A stretch of DNA of 64,000 nucleotides from CAWGHZ01 sp963775315 (GCA_963775315.1 CAVZIN010000007.1:1736001-1800000); one strand, 5' to 3'; counted from the first letter of the stretch, positions 33,737 through 43,163 are shown. Translations and numbers: made by a program. The notes: generated from the letters alone by a model not told the origin.

Positions 33737-34190
33737 TCAGGCGGAGTCCGAGGACGGCAGGTGGTTCCCGTACGGGTTCGGGCCAAGCCGCTCGGCGAGG
33801 AAATCGACGAAGGCTCGAACTTTCGCGGGCGGCTGGTTCGCCGGCGGCCACACCGCATAGACGCCAAGCGGCGGCGGCTCGTACCCCGCCAGCCCGATCT
33901 CGAGCCGGCCTTCAGCGATGTGCCGCCATGTCGCGAAGGACGGCATCAGCGCCACGCCCTCGCCCGCGATCGCCGCGGCGATCAGCACTTCGCCGTTGTT
34001 GCTGCGCACCCGGCCACCGATATGCACGCTTACCGGCCCGCCGGGGCCATTGAAGCGCCGCTGTTCGCCAGTCGATAGATAGGCGTAACTGAGGCAGTTG
34101 TGGCGGGCGAGCTCCGACGGGTGCGCCGGCCGTCCCTGCCGATCCCAGTAGCACGGTGCGGCGCAGAGTGTATGGCGCTCGTCGCATAGC
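33737..34190 (-). pseudogene. Truncated LysR regulator, C-terminal half
   Basis: About 150 residues of a LysR effector-binding domain: DERHTLCAAPCYWDRQG, then SELARHNCLSY, GRVRSNNGEVLIAAAIAGEGVALMPSF and the end RAFVDFLAERLGPN. The helix-turn-helix and dimer parts are missing because the frame meets IS110 sequence at about 34190. The gene is therefore broken. Which genes it once controlled cannot be told. Confidence 0.75.
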
Positions 34191-34724
34191 TTGCGCGCGC
34201 CCAGCGCATCGTCGTGCCCGGCGAAGCGACCGTCGCCGAGATCGTCAACGAGCTCGCGACCGAAGCCTTGGCCGTACGCCAGCGCCTCGCCCGCCTCGAC
34301 AAGGAGCTGGAGGCCTTGCTCGACCGCCACCCCTGACGGCGCCCTCATCCGCAGCCTGCCCGGCATGGGGGCTATCCTCTCGGCCGAGTTCATCGCCACG
34401 GCAGGCAACATCGCGCGGTTCCGCTCGCCAGACGCCATGGCCGCCGCCGCCGGGCTCGCCCCGGTGCTGCGCCAATCCGGCAAATCGCGCAACCTGCGCA
34501 GGGCCTTCGGCGGCGACAAGGCGCTCACGCGGGTCTTCTACCAGTCCGCCTTCTGCGCCGTCTCCACCAAGGATCCCACATCGCTCGCCTTCTACGAGCG
34601 CAAACGGCGTGAAGGCAAACGCCACACCCAAGCCCTCATCGCGCTGGCCCGGCGCCGCGTCGCCGTCATCTGGACCATGCTCAACCATCGAACCCAGTTC
34701 GATCCCAATTATCGGGCGGCTTGA
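34190..34724 (+). pseudogene. IS110-family transposase fragment with frameshift
   Basis: One frame gives AQRIVVPGEATVAEIVNELA ... LEALLDRHP then stops; after one extra T near 34334 the next frame continues DGALIRSLPGMGAILSAEFIATAG ... RHTQALIALARRRVAVIWTML, the second catalytic half of IS110 (helix-hairpin-helix and serine region). The N-terminal RuvC-like DEDD part is absent. So this is a decayed tail of an IS110 element that interrupted LysR. Confidence 0.8.
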
Positions 34725-34746
34725 CAAGCGCATTACTCAGCTGCCA

Positions 34747-34866
34747 GCACCGTCGGGCTGTTCCTGATCCCGATGCACTATGTCGTCTTCCAGGGATTCC
34801 GCGAACGCATCAAGGCGCTCATGGGCCCGGGACTGGGCGCCACGGCTCACCGTTCGTCGTCGTAGT
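34747..34866 (+). pseudogene. Remnant of an RND transporter C-terminus
   Basis: The frame STVGLFLIPMHYVVFQGF then RERIKALMGPG matches the final helix and tail of HAE1-type RND permeases (normally GVFLIPVFYVVFQRLRER). Only about 39 codons survive, directly after the IS110 remnant and antisense to the outer membrane factor's last residues. It implies that an RND gene once lay here and was lost by insertion and deletion. Confidence 0.55.
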
Positions 34867-36351
34867 AGCCGCCGCCGCAGCGCCCGCATTCCACCAGCCG
34901 CCGCCCATCGCCACGAGAAGCTGCACCGTGTCGCGATAGCGCTGAGCCTCTGCCTCGACGAAGCCGAGCCGCGCCCGCTGATACTGGCGCTCGGCGTCCA
35001 ACAGATCGAGGATGCCCGTGCCGCCGGCCGCATAGCTCCGGCGTTGCAGCCGCACCAATTCCGACGCCGTATCCAACGCTCGCTTCTCGGCGGCGTAGAG
35101 CCGTGCATCGTGCACGATCGCCTCGAGAATATCGGCGACCTGGCCGAAAGCCTGCAGAACGACCTGCTTGTAATCGGCAGCCGACGCCTTGAACGCGGCG
35201 AGTGCCGCGCGCCGCTCCGCCCGGCGCATTCCGCCGTCGAACATGGGCTGTGCGATGCCGGCCGCGATGCTCCAGACCAGCCCTGTCGGGTTGAACAAAG
35301 CCCCAGGATCGATGGCCGCGGCACCGATCGTGCCAGACAGGGTGATGTTCGGATAGAGCTGCGCCGTCGCAATTCCCACGTCGGCACTCGCTCCGCGGAG
35401 CTGGGCTTCCGCCGCCAGGATGTCGGGGCGCCGATGGACCAGTTTCGACGGCAGCGCGACCGGCAAACGGCTCGGAAGTTGAAGCGCTGACAAGTCGATC
35501 TTCGGTGTGGAAAGGCTCTCCGGCGCGCGACCGAGCAGCACCGCAAGCGCGTGCGTCGCCACGCTGAGCGCCTGTTCCGGAGCGGGTCGCAACGTCTCGT
35601 CCGCCGCAAGCTGGCTCTCGGCGGTGACCACGTCGGTGCCGGACACGGCGCCAGCGCGCAGCGCCTTCCGCACCAGATCCGCGTTCTGGCGATCGAGCGT
35701 GACGATGTCGTCGATCGCCTTGAGCCGCGCTCGTTGCGCCGCCACCTGGATCGCCTGCATCGCGACCTTGCCCGTCAACGTCAAATAGACTGCAGCCAGC
35801 CGATAATGTTGCAGATCGGCAAGCGCCTTCGCCCGGTCGACCTTGCTCCGCGTGCCGCCGAACAGGTCGGGCGCGTAGCTTGCCGTCGCGCCGACCTGGT
35901 AGAGGTTGAAATTGGGCGGCAAGGGAAACGTGCCCGGCTGCACGCCGAGCGAGGCGGTGTTGAGCTTCTGTCGCGTCACGCCCCCATCCAGGCCCACCTG
36001 CGGGTAGAACCCGCTCGACGCCTCGGTGATCGCTTCGCGCGCGCCGACCAGGCGAGCGCGCGCCGCGGCAAGGTCGGGGCTACCGGCAACCGCCCGCTTC
36101 ATCAGGACGTCGATCTCCCGCGACCGGAACAGCGTCCACCAATCGGCGCGCAGCTTGCCGCCCAGCGCAACGGCCTGCGATGGTGCATCGTGGCCGGCAT
36201 CCGACCAATGCACCGACGGCTCGCCAGGGGCGACATAGCGGGCTGCAGTCGGAGGCTTCGTCGATCCCAGCCTCGGCAATACGCTGCAGCTCCCGAGCGT
36301 TGCCGCGAGCACGCAAACCGCGAACGACCCCGTCCGTCGCATGGCCGTCAT
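34819..36351 (-). CDS. NodT-type outer membrane efflux lipoprotein (OMF)
   Basis: 510 aa. A lipobox LGSC (Cys22) follows the signal peptide, then two OEP repeats of TolC type: LRADWWTLFRSREIDVLMKRAV near 70, LYPNITLSGTIG near 330 and LDAERQYQRARLGFVEAEAQRYRDTVQLLVAMGG near 455. It forms the outer membrane channel for the EmrAB pump encoded upstream, whose transporter stop overlaps this start by 4 bp. The extreme C-terminus (AAAAAATTTTNGEPWRPVPGP) lies over the antisense RND remnant and is atypical, so the true original end may have been altered. Confidence 0.88.
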   Translation of the reverse strand: MTAMRRTGSFAVCVLAATLGSCSVLPRLGSTKPPTAARYVAPGEPSVHWSDAGHDAPSQAVALGGKLRADWWTLFRSREIDVLMKRAVAGSPDLAAARARLVGAREAITEASSGFYPQVGLDGGVTRQKLNTASLGVQPGTFPLPPNFNLYQVGATASYAPDLFGGTRSKVDRAKALADLQHYRLAAVYLTLTGKVAMQAIQVAAQRARLKAIDDIVTLDRQNADLVRKALRAGAVSGTDVVTAESQLAADETLRPAPEQALSVATHALAVLLGRAPESLSTPKIDLSALQLPSRLPVALPSKLVHRRPDILAAEAQLRGASADVGIATAQLYPNITLSGTIGAAAIDPGALFNPTGLVWSIAAGIAQPMFDGGMRRAERRAALAAFKASAADYKQVVLQAFGQVADILEAIVHDARLYAAEKRALDTASELVRLQRRSYAAGGTGILDLLDAERQYQRARLGFVEAEAQRYRDTVQLLVAMGGGWWNAGAAAAATTTTNGEPWRPVPGP

Positions 36352-37895
36352 TCCGGCACCACGACGGGTTCGCGGCCCGCCGGCCGCGCGGGCCGCTTGA
36401 AGACGATCAGCAACGGAATGGCGGCCAGGATGGCGATCATGATCAGCTTGAAGTCGTCGACATAGGCGATGATCTGCGCCTGATGCGTGACCATCGCATT
36501 CAATGCGGCGCGCCCGCTGGCGATGGTGGGATTCCAGACCTGCGCGACGGCTGGATTTTCGAAACCGCGATTGACCGCCGTGACGTGCTGGCCGATCAGC
36601 GCATGATTGACCTGGGTGTTCTCGGCGAGCAGGCTGCTGACGATCGAGATCCCGGCGCTCGATGCGATATTGCGCGCCAACGTGTAAAAGCCGGCGCCTT
36701 CCGTCGTCTCGGATGGCGGCAGGGTCGACAACGCTGCCACGCTAAGCGGCACGAACAGGAACCCCAGACCCGCGCCGAGCACAACCACCGTGCCCATCAC
36801 GCGCGCTTCGGAGACGTCGGGTGTCCACTGCGTCATTTCGTGAAGCGCGTACGCGGCAATCACGAGTCCGGTGGCAAGCAATAGACGTGTATCGACCTTT
36901 CCGACCAGTCGCCCGACGACGATCATGCTCGCCATCGTGCCGAGACCTTGCGGGCCCAAGGCGATTCCCGCAGTGACGACCGGAAAGTTCATCAGGTTCT
37001 GAAGATAGGGCGGCAACAGCGCCAGCGACGCGTAATAGGTCAGTCCGATGATCGCGCCGAACAGCGTGCCCGCGGCAAAGTTGCGGTCGCGGAACAAAGC
37101 GGGGCGCAGGAACGGGGTCTTGACGATGCCCTTTCCGGTGAAGGTGTGCGCGACGAACAGGAATAGCGCCGAACCCGCGATCACCGCCTCCATCAGGATC
37201 TCGGCGGAGCCGAACCAGTCGAGCTCGTTGCCGCGGTCGAGCAGGACCTGCAAGGCGCCAATCGCGAGGCTCAGCGTGCCGAAGCCGATCCAGTCGAGGC
37301 GGGCTGCGCGGTTCTTCGAGGTCTCGGGGAGAAACGCGCTGATCCCCAGGAACGCGAGGATGCCGATCGGCAGGTTGATGTAGAACACGTACCGCCAGCT
37401 ATAATCCTGTGTGAGCCATCCGCCGAGGATCGGCCCCAGGATCGGGCCGACCATCACGGCCACACCCCAGGCCCCCATGGCCCGGCCCTGGCGCTCCTTC
37501 GAATTGATGTTGAGCAGCACCGACTGGGAGAGCGGCACGAGGGATGCGCCGAACATGCCCTGCAGCAGCCGGAACAGGACGATCTGGATCAGGGATTGGG
37601 CCATGCCGCACAGCATCGAGGCCACGGTGAAGCCTGCGATCGAGGTGAGAAACAGCCGCTTGAGCCCGAACCGGCCGGCGAGGAAGCCCGTCGTGGGCGT
37701 CATGATGGCCGCGGCGGTGATGTAGGAGGTCAGCACCCAGGTGATCTGGTCCTGGCTGGCCGACACGCTGCCCTGGATGTGGGGCAGAGCCACGTTGGCG
37801 ATCGTCGTGTCGAGCGCCTGCATGATCGTCGACAGCATCACGCAGGCGGTGATCGCCGTCCGGTTGATCTCGACCCCGTTCCCGTCCTGCGCCAT
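36348..37895 (-). CDS. DHA2 family MFS drug transporter (EmrB-like)
   Basis: 515 aa with 14 predicted helices. TTIANVALPHIQGS near 30 and the signature GRFGLKRLFL near 75, then MGAWGVAVMVGPILGPILGGW near 130 (motif C) mark a 14-TM multidrug exporter. Works with the HlyD-type adaptor and an outer membrane channel to export drugs across both membranes. The start at 37895 overlaps the adaptor stop (TGATG). A longer frame upstream belongs to the overlapping adaptor gene. Confidence 0.9.
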   Translation of the reverse strand: MAQDGNGVEINRTAITACVMLSTIMQALDTTIANVALPHIQGSVSASQDQITWVLTSYITAAAIMTPTTGFLAGRFGLKRLFLTSIAGFTVASMLCGMAQSLIQIVLFRLLQGMFGASLVPLSQSVLLNINSKERQGRAMGAWGVAVMVGPILGPILGGWLTQDYSWRYVFYINLPIGILAFLGISAFLPETSKNRAARLDWIGFGTLSLAIGALQVLLDRGNELDWFGSAEILMEAVIAGSALFLFVAHTFTGKGIVKTPFLRPALFRDRNFAAGTLFGAIIGLTYYASLALLPPYLQNLMNFPVVTAGIALGPQGLGTMASMIVVGRLVGKVDTRLLLATGLVIAAYALHEMTQWTPDVSEARVMGTVVVLGAGLGFLFVPLSVAALSTLPPSETTEGAGFYTLARNIASSAGISIVSSLLAENTQVNHALIGQHVTAVNRGFENPAVAQVWNPTIASGRAALNAMVTHQAQIIAYVDDFKLIMIAILAAIPLLIVFKRPARPAGREPVVVPE

Positions 37896-39097
37896 CAGGA
37901 GCTGGACCGGTCGCTGGCGCCGAACAACGCCATGAGGAAGTGCGGCAAGCCTCGCTCGTGGCCGGTCTTCACGTTCACTTCGGCGCTCATGCCATCGCGC
38001 AGGGACGGCAGCGATTTGTCGCTGGTATCGACATGGACGCGCATCGGAATGCGCTGCACCACCTTCACCCAGTTGCCGCTCGAATTTTCCGCCGGCAGAA
38101 GGGAGAAGACCTGCGGCGTGGCGGGGCTGATGCTCGCCACCGTGCCGTGCCATTCGACGCCGGGATAGCTGTCGACAGTCACGGTAACCGGCTGGCCCGG
38201 CTTCACATCGGTGAGCTCGGTCTCCTTGGGCTGCGCCTCGACCCATACATCGCCCGTGGCCACGAGGTAGAAGGCGGTCGCCGCCGCCGGCAGGTACTTG
38301 CCGGTGGCGAGAGCGGAGACGTGCGTGACGATCCCGGCAAATGGGGCGCGCACGGTGGCGTGGGCGAGCTGGCGCGCCGCCTCGTCGCGCCGGGCGACCG
38401 CCGCGAGATAGCGCGGCTGGCGCGCGACGGGCATTTGCGGATCGCCGCTCAGCTTGGCCGCAACCGCGGCGAGCTGATGGTGCAGCGAGGCGAGCTTTTG
38501 TCGCGCGTTCAGCAGGTTCCGCCGCGCCGTGTCGACGCTCGACTGCGAGGCGACGCGCGCGTTCAGCAGGTTCTGCTGACGCTTGTACTGGGTCTCGTAA
38601 TACTGGACGTCCGTCTGCGCCTGGGAGATCTGCGTCTGCATGTCGCTGTAGTTGGCCTCGAGGGAATCGAGATCGTTCCGCACCATGCCGATCTCGGCAT
38701 TAGCCTGGTCGAGCGCCAGCCGGAACGGTAGGTCGTCCAGCCGATAGAGCACCTGGCCGACCACGACGTGCTGGTTCTCCTTCACGTCCACGTCCTTCAC
38801 GATGCCGGAGACGTCGGTGGAAATGCCGACCTCGGAAGCCTGAACATAGGCGTCGTCGGTCGACATGACGGAACCCCCCGTCACGTAGAAATAGCTCGCG
38901 ACGATCAGGGCGATCGGCAGAAGCAGGAACAGCCCGAGACGCACCCGGCGGCGACCGCGCGGCACGACGGCGGAGGGGCGTTCCGACGCACGCGACGCGT
39001 CCTCCCCGCGCGGAGGACGGCCGTGCGCCACCGCGCGGTCCGTCGGTGAGCTATCGGATTTCTCGGAGGGCAGGACGGTGGGCCCGTCGGCAGCCAT
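37895..39097 (-). CDS. HlyD-family membrane fusion protein (EmrA-like)
   Basis: 400 aa. A cytoplasmic basic tail and one N-terminal helix (LGLFLLLPIALIVASYFYV) anchor the protein; then STDDAYVQASEVGISTDVSGIV, a long coiled coil around residues 120-215 (QTQISQAQTDVQYYETQYKRQQ), RAPFAGIVTHVSA and EVNVKTGHERG at the end. AAGGAG lies upstream of the ATG at 39097. First gene of an EmrA-EmrB-OMF operon. The neighbouring divergent LysR gene is broken. Confidence 0.9.
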   Translation of the reverse strand: MAADGPTVLPSEKSDSSPTDRAVAHGRPPRGEDASRASERPSAVVPRGRRRVRLGLFLLLPIALIVASYFYVTGGSVMSTDDAYVQASEVGISTDVSGIVKDVDVKENQHVVVGQVLYRLDDLPFRLALDQANAEIGMVRNDLDSLEANYSDMQTQISQAQTDVQYYETQYKRQQNLLNARVASQSSVDTARRNLLNARQKLASLHHQLAAVAAKLSGDPQMPVARQPRYLAAVARRDEAARQLAHATVRAPFAGIVTHVSALATGKYLPAAATAFYLVATGDVWVEAQPKETELTDVKPGQPVTVTVDSYPGVEWHGTVASISPATPQVFSLLPAENSSGNWVKVVQRIPMRVHVDTSDKSLPSLRDGMSAEVNVKTGHERGLPHFLMALFGASDRSSS

Positions 39098-39207
39098 GGC
39101 TACTCCTTCAGTGCTCGGACGGATGAGGCGCTTCGCGAGATATATGGCGGTGTCGCAGCCATGAGAATTCCGTAGCCATTTCATTCGGTGCTGAATATCT
39201 CTCAACA

Positions 39208-39660
39208 ATGCGCCGGGGTGACCTTGCGGACTTGGCGGCCTTCGTCGCCGTTGCCGAACAGCGCAGCTTCCGGGCCGCAGCGGCACGCCTTGAAGTCACG
39301 CTGTCAGCCCTGAGCCATACGATGCGGCAGTTGGGCTCTCCCACCTATGTCGCCCGGCACCGCCACCGCATACGCTGGACGATCTGTCGCGCAACAACTG
39401 CCGTTTTCCCGGGCAGGCAAGACGCGCCGAGTCTCCGCGTCGGCGCGCGTGATGGTGAACGACACCGACCTCCCCTGCGCGCGGCCATAGACGGGCTCGG
39501 CATCACCCTGCACGCTCGAGGCGCTGGCCCAGCCGTTCCTAAGGTCCGGACAGCTCGTCCGCGTGCTGGAGGACTGTTCGCCGACGTTCGAAGGGCTATT
39601 CTTCTATTATACGGACATCGGCAGGTGCCGGCGACGCTTCGGGCTCCGATCGACATGACC
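39208..39660 (+). pseudogene. Decayed LysR regulator next to the emrAB operon
   Basis: An intact HTH start (MRRGDLADLAAFVAVAEQRSF ... LSALSHTMRQL) jumps directly to effector-domain text in changing frames: SPTYVARH, NNCRFPG-like, then AAIDGLGITL, then EALAQPFLRSGQLVRVLEDCSPTFEG and RQVPATLRAPID near the end. At least two frame changes and a large internal deletion are needed to read it. It probably once repressed or activated the divergent EmrAB operon. Confidence 0.75.
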
Positions 39661-39878
39661 CGCGCCTCGCGCCTATCGGCGGCTTCCGGGAGGGGGGCAC
39701 TGGAGAACCCGTTCACCACGGACTTGGCGAAGCTCAACGGCGCCGGCACGTCGCCATTGGTGAGTAATGTTCATCGCCACGCCAAATAGGCGGCGGATGC
39801 GGGACTGCGGCCGAGTGCAATTTCGAGCAAGCGCGTCACGGTGACGAACGGCGATGGCCGCCACCGCGTGAGGGTCGC

Positions 39879-40372
39879 TCAGCTTTTCGCGGCGAGCTTG
39901 TCCTCTATCCTCGTTTCGAAGTCGCGCGCGTCGTGGCGCTCATGCAGCTGGCTCGACGGCTCGCCAACGATGCGGTTGACCATTCGCCCGCGCCGCACGG
40001 CGGGACGCTCGAGCAGCATGTCCGCCCAGCGCTGGACGTTCTTGTAGTCCTCGACGCTCAGGAACTTGGCGGCGCGGTACAGCCAACCCTTGGCCAACCC
40101 CGCCATACCAGGGAAAGATCGCGAAATCGGCGATCGTGTACTCGCTGCCGGAGACATATTCATTGTCGGCGAGCCGCCGGTCGAGCACGTCGAGTTGACG
40201 CTTCACCTCCATTGCAAAGCGATCGATGGCATATTCGATCTTCGTGGGCGCGTAGGCGTAGAAGTGGTCTAAGCCGCCTCCGAGATAGGGTGCGCTCCCC
40301 ATCTGCCAGAACAGCCACGACAGGCGCTCGGCGCGCGGCCCGGTCTCGATCGGCAGAAAGGCGCCGGGACGA
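39879..40372 (-). pseudogene. YghU-type glutathione S-transferase remnant
   Basis: One frame holds FLPIETGPRAERLSWLFWQMG, APYLGGGLDHFYAYAPTK and SGSEYTIADFAIFPWYGG; a shift near 40110 is needed to continue with LAKGWLYRAAKFLSVEDYKNVQRWAD, RGRMVNRIVGEPSSQLHERHDARDF. These are hallmarks of YghU/YfcG-type disulfide-bond reductases. The N-terminal thioredoxin-like domain is missing. Broken gene. Confidence 0.75.
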
Positions 40373-40389
40373 AGAGGTAAGCCGCAGCA

Positions 40390-40494
40390 GAGCGCGTTCG
40401 ACGAATCCTTCGGCGGCTGGCTCCGGGACGAGCACCTGAACGCGACACTGTTCGGCTCGCTGGCTCACGCCCGCGCGGCTCTGCCCGCCTGGTG
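40390..40494 (+). pseudogene. IS3-family transposase (orfB) fragment
   Basis: The frame SAFDESFGGWLRDEHLNATLF then GSLAHARAALPAW matches the end region of IS3-family integrase-type transposases (usually ESFNGRLRDELLN...SLAHARAALAAW). Only about 35 codons remain, next to the truncated end of the GST remnant, suggesting that the element caused the truncation. Confidence 0.6.
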
Positions 40495-40633
40495 CGCTCG
40501 GCGACTTGCCGCCGGCCGATTGTGCGAGGCTCAGCGTTCCCGTTGCACCATCGGGCCTGACCGGCTCAAATAAGGAACGGGCACTACCTGCGCCCGAGGG
40601 AACATGGGGCCCAGGCCACCGAGGGGAATAACG

Positions 40634-41533
40634 ATGTCAGCCGATCTCAAAATGATGACCCAGATCTCGAGCAAGCCGGGCTTCCTGGCCGCGCTCGACC
40701 AGAGCGGCGGATCGACGCCGGGCGCGCTCAAGACCTACGGCATTCCCGACGGCGCCTATAGTGGCGAGGCCGAGATGTTCCGGCTGATGCATGAGATGCG
40801 CGTCCGCATCATGACCTCGCCCGCCTTTACCGGCGACAAGATCATCGGCGCCATCCTGTTCGAGAAGACGATGGACGGCGAGGCCTGCGGCAGGCCGGTC
40901 CCTGCCTATCTGTGGGAGGACAAGGGCATCGTTCCGTTCCTCAAGATCGACAAGGGGCTTCAGCCGGAGACGGAAGGTGTCAGCATGCTGCGGCCGATGC
41001 CCGATCTGGACACGTTGCTGGCGCGGGCGGCAAAGCTCGGCATCTTCGGCACCAAGGAGCGGTCGACCATCCATCTTGCGTCCAAAACTGGCATTGCCGC
41101 GATCTCAGCGCAGCAGTTCGAGATCGGCCGACAGGTCCTGCGGCATGGGCTGGTCCCGATCTTGGAGCCGGAGGTGCTGATCAAGAGCCCGAACAAGGCC
41201 GAGGCCGAAGCCATCCTGCGCGACGAGCTGTTGAAGGGGCTGGATGCGCTCGACGGCAACGACAAGGTCATGATCAAGCTGACGATCCCGGAAGTGCCGG
41301 ATCTTTACAAGCCGGTGATCGACCACCCCAAAACTGTCCGTGTCGTCGCCCTGTCGGGCGGGTACGAACTCCATGACGCCTGTCGGCGGCTGTCGCGCAA
41401 CCACGGCATGATCGCGAGCTTCTCGCGCGCGCTGATCGACGACCTGAAGCTTCAGATGAGCGACGCCGAGTTCGACACGATGCTCGCCACCACGATCGAC
41501 GAAATCTATCGGGCTTCGACCGTCAAGGTGTGA
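40634..41533 (+). CDS. Class I fructose-bisphosphate aldolase
   Basis: 299 aa. It cleaves fructose 1,6-bisphosphate to glyceraldehyde 3-phosphate and DHAP through a Schiff-base lysine. ALDQSGGSTPGALKTYGI at 20-37, RLMHEMRVRIMTSPAF near 55-70, GLVPILEPEVLI near 175 and MIKLTIPE near 215 are typical of the bacterial FdaB-like class I group. The internal ATG at 40634 follows GAGGGGA. It is intact although surrounded by broken genes and has no operon partner. Confidence 0.9.
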   Translation: MSADLKMMTQISSKPGFLAALDQSGGSTPGALKTYGIPDGAYSGEAEMFRLMHEMRVRIMTSPAFTGDKIIGAILFEKTMDGEACGRPVPAYLWEDKGIVPFLKIDKGLQPETEGVSMLRPMPDLDTLLARAAKLGIFGTKERSTIHLASKTGIAAISAQQFEIGRQVLRHGLVPILEPEVLIKSPNKAEAEAILRDELLKGLDALDGNDKVMIKLTIPEVPDLYKPVIDHPKTVRVVALSGGYELHDACRRLSRNHGMIASFSRALIDDLKLQMSDAEFDTMLATTIDEIYRASTVKV

Positions 41534-41768
41534 TCGCCGTCGACAAAACGGCACTTCCATCCCGTGGAGCGTGCGGCATGCCGAGCACCGTGCCGCCGCC
41601 ATGCGGATGCATGGCCAAAATGGAAGCGAGGGTGCGGTCCCTCGGCATGCGCCAGTTCAGCGATACCTAAGTACAATAGGGCCGAGCGAAACGCGCGCTT
41701 AAAATCATCCTTCGGCGCCGGGCATTCCGCCTCGCCCCATCTCTTCCCGACGAGGGAATATCAGAAGC

Positions 41769-42311
41769 ATGGTCGCGCGCGGGCTATATCGTATCAAAGG
41801 CGGCTGGGGCAATCAGCACAGTGCTGTGGTCGAGTACATGCCCGGAAGGCGAGAGGAGGTGCCCGAGGATCAATATCGCCTCCGGCGCTACGAGCCGGCC
41901 TTCGAAACGTTGCCATGGCAACCCCGAGACGTGAGAGATCGGGAAATTCGGGATGCGCTCGAGCGGCACTGGACTGCATCCGACGCGAATGATTTCGTGG
42001 TCGAGCATGAGATCTATCGCGAGGACGCGGTGCTCCACTATCCGCAGTCGGGCGAACGGATTCGCGGCCGACACAACATCCAGGAAAGCAGAACGGTGCA
42101 GCCGAGCGCCAAGCGTTTCGACGTCCAGCGGATCATCGGCAACGGCGATCTCTGGGTCACCGAGTTCGTGCTCAGTTACGACGGCGTTCCGTCTTACGCC
42201 GTCAGCGTCATGGAATTCAGCGACGGAAAGGTCGCCCGCGAAACGCAGTACTTCGGCGATCCGTTCAAGCCCGGGCCGTCACGGGCACACTTGGTCGACC
42301 CGAACAAGTGA
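41769..42311 (+). CDS. NTF2-like (SnoaL-like) protein with N-terminal extension
   Basis: 180 aa. Residues about 60-180 form an NTF2-like cone: RDREIRDALERHW, YREDAVLHYPQSGERIRGRHNI, WVTEFVLSYDGVPSYAVSVMEFSDGKVARETQYFGDPF. It should bind a small ligand or act as an isomerase, but no catalytic residue can be named. The first 55 residues (GGWGNQHSAVVEYMPGRREE, YEPAFETLPW) are not part of the fold and may come from a fusion. The stop overlaps the start of a LivK remnant. Confidence 0.75.
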   Translation: MVARGLYRIKGGWGNQHSAVVEYMPGRREEVPEDQYRLRRYEPAFETLPWQPRDVRDREIRDALERHWTASDANDFVVEHEIYREDAVLHYPQSGERIRGRHNIQESRTVQPSAKRFDVQRIIGNGDLWVTEFVLSYDGVPSYAVSVMEFSDGKVARETQYFGDPFKPGPSRAHLVDPNK

Positions 42312-42341
42312 ACACCGATCTCGCACTCGTCCTCGGGCACG

Positions 42342-42470
42342 GAGAGCGCAGCCTATACCCGCTCGGCAAGTGGGCGGCGAAGCACGGCACCAAGACCGCT
42401 TACACCATCGTGTCGGGCTGCGCCCCCGGGCACGACGGCGAGAAATGCTTCATCGACGTATCCTTCCGAA
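42342..42470 (+). pseudogene. Fragment of a LivK-type branched-chain amino acid binding protein
   Basis: The frame PLGKWAAKHGTKTAYTIVSG ... APGHDGEKCFIDVSF matches the middle of periplasmic ligand-binding proteins of the HAAT family (usually WAAKNGIKKVYTLVSDYGPG). Nothing before or after continues the fold; IS3 sequence follows directly. Confidence 0.6.
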
Positions 42471-42473
42471 ATG

Positions 42474-42595
42474 CATGCCTCACGTACAGTCGTTCGATAC
42501 GATCGTGCAGGCGCGGCGAGAGTTCGAAGCCTGGAAAAACGAATACAATGAGAGCCGTCCTCACGCGGCCTTGGGCTATCTATCACCGTCGGAAT
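42474..42595 (+). pseudogene. IS3-family transposase C-terminal fragment
   Basis: The frame MPHVQSFDTIVQARREFEAW then KNEYNESRPHAALGYLSPSE is the end of an IS3 orfB (typical form AR..EAWRxDYNxxRPHSALGYLTP). About 40 codons remain between LivK and DctP fragments. Differs from the IS3 fragment at 40390. Confidence 0.75.
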
Positions 42596-42759
42596 CGCCG
42601 CCGGGGCAACAGCTTCGAGGACCTCGATCAGGGGCCTTGCCGTCGGAGACCATCGTTCGACCCGGACCACCAATCCCACTCGCTTCAACAGCGATATGCA
42701 CAAGCCCTGGACCTGGATCACTCTCAGGGTCCGGCCAACGGCTCACAGTGAAACGCGGT

Positions 42760-43163
42760 GGAAGATCTCGCGCGTGGCCCGGCGTGTTCGTGTTCAAGCT
42801 CGCCGAGGTCACCAAATGCCATCTCGCGCTGCCGTTGGGGCCGGCTACCGGGTACGTCGTCATGAACAAGTAGTCTTACGCTAGCCTTCCTCAGAAAGCC
42901 TGCGAGGCTACCGATCGGAATTCGGGCGACGTTTTCGGCGCGATGATTAGTCGGTCCGGAAACGAGTTCGACAACAAGGTCGTGAAAGCGGTGAAGGCAC
43001 AGCCGGGCAACAGTTCAACAAGCTCGCGCCAAAGGAAGCAGCTAACTGGCAGAAGATGCTCGCACCGATTGCCGAGGAATGGGTCCGCGAAACGCCGGAT
43101 GGGGCCAAGGTGTTCGGAGCTTACAAGCGGGAGGTTGCCAGGATCTTAAATGGTCGACACTGA
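42760..43163 (+). pseudogene. DctP-type TRAP transporter binding-protein remnant
   Basis: The frame AWPGVFVFKLAEVTKCHLA then LPLGPATGYVVMNK is interrupted by TAG at 42871-42873 where a Lys codon is usual; SYASLPQKACEATDRNSGDV and FDNKVVKAVKAQPG follow, and after one frameshift FNKLAPKEAANWQKMLAPIA, EEWVRETPDGAKVFGAYKRE end at the TGA. This is the C-terminal half of a TRAP dicarboxylate/solute binding protein. The N-terminal half and permeases are missing. Confidence 0.7.

Noticed and set aside
37898..38246. Upstream extension of the EmrB gene
   Set aside because: It overlaps the EmrA coding sequence in another frame; the TGATG junction and start MAQDGNG are convincing.
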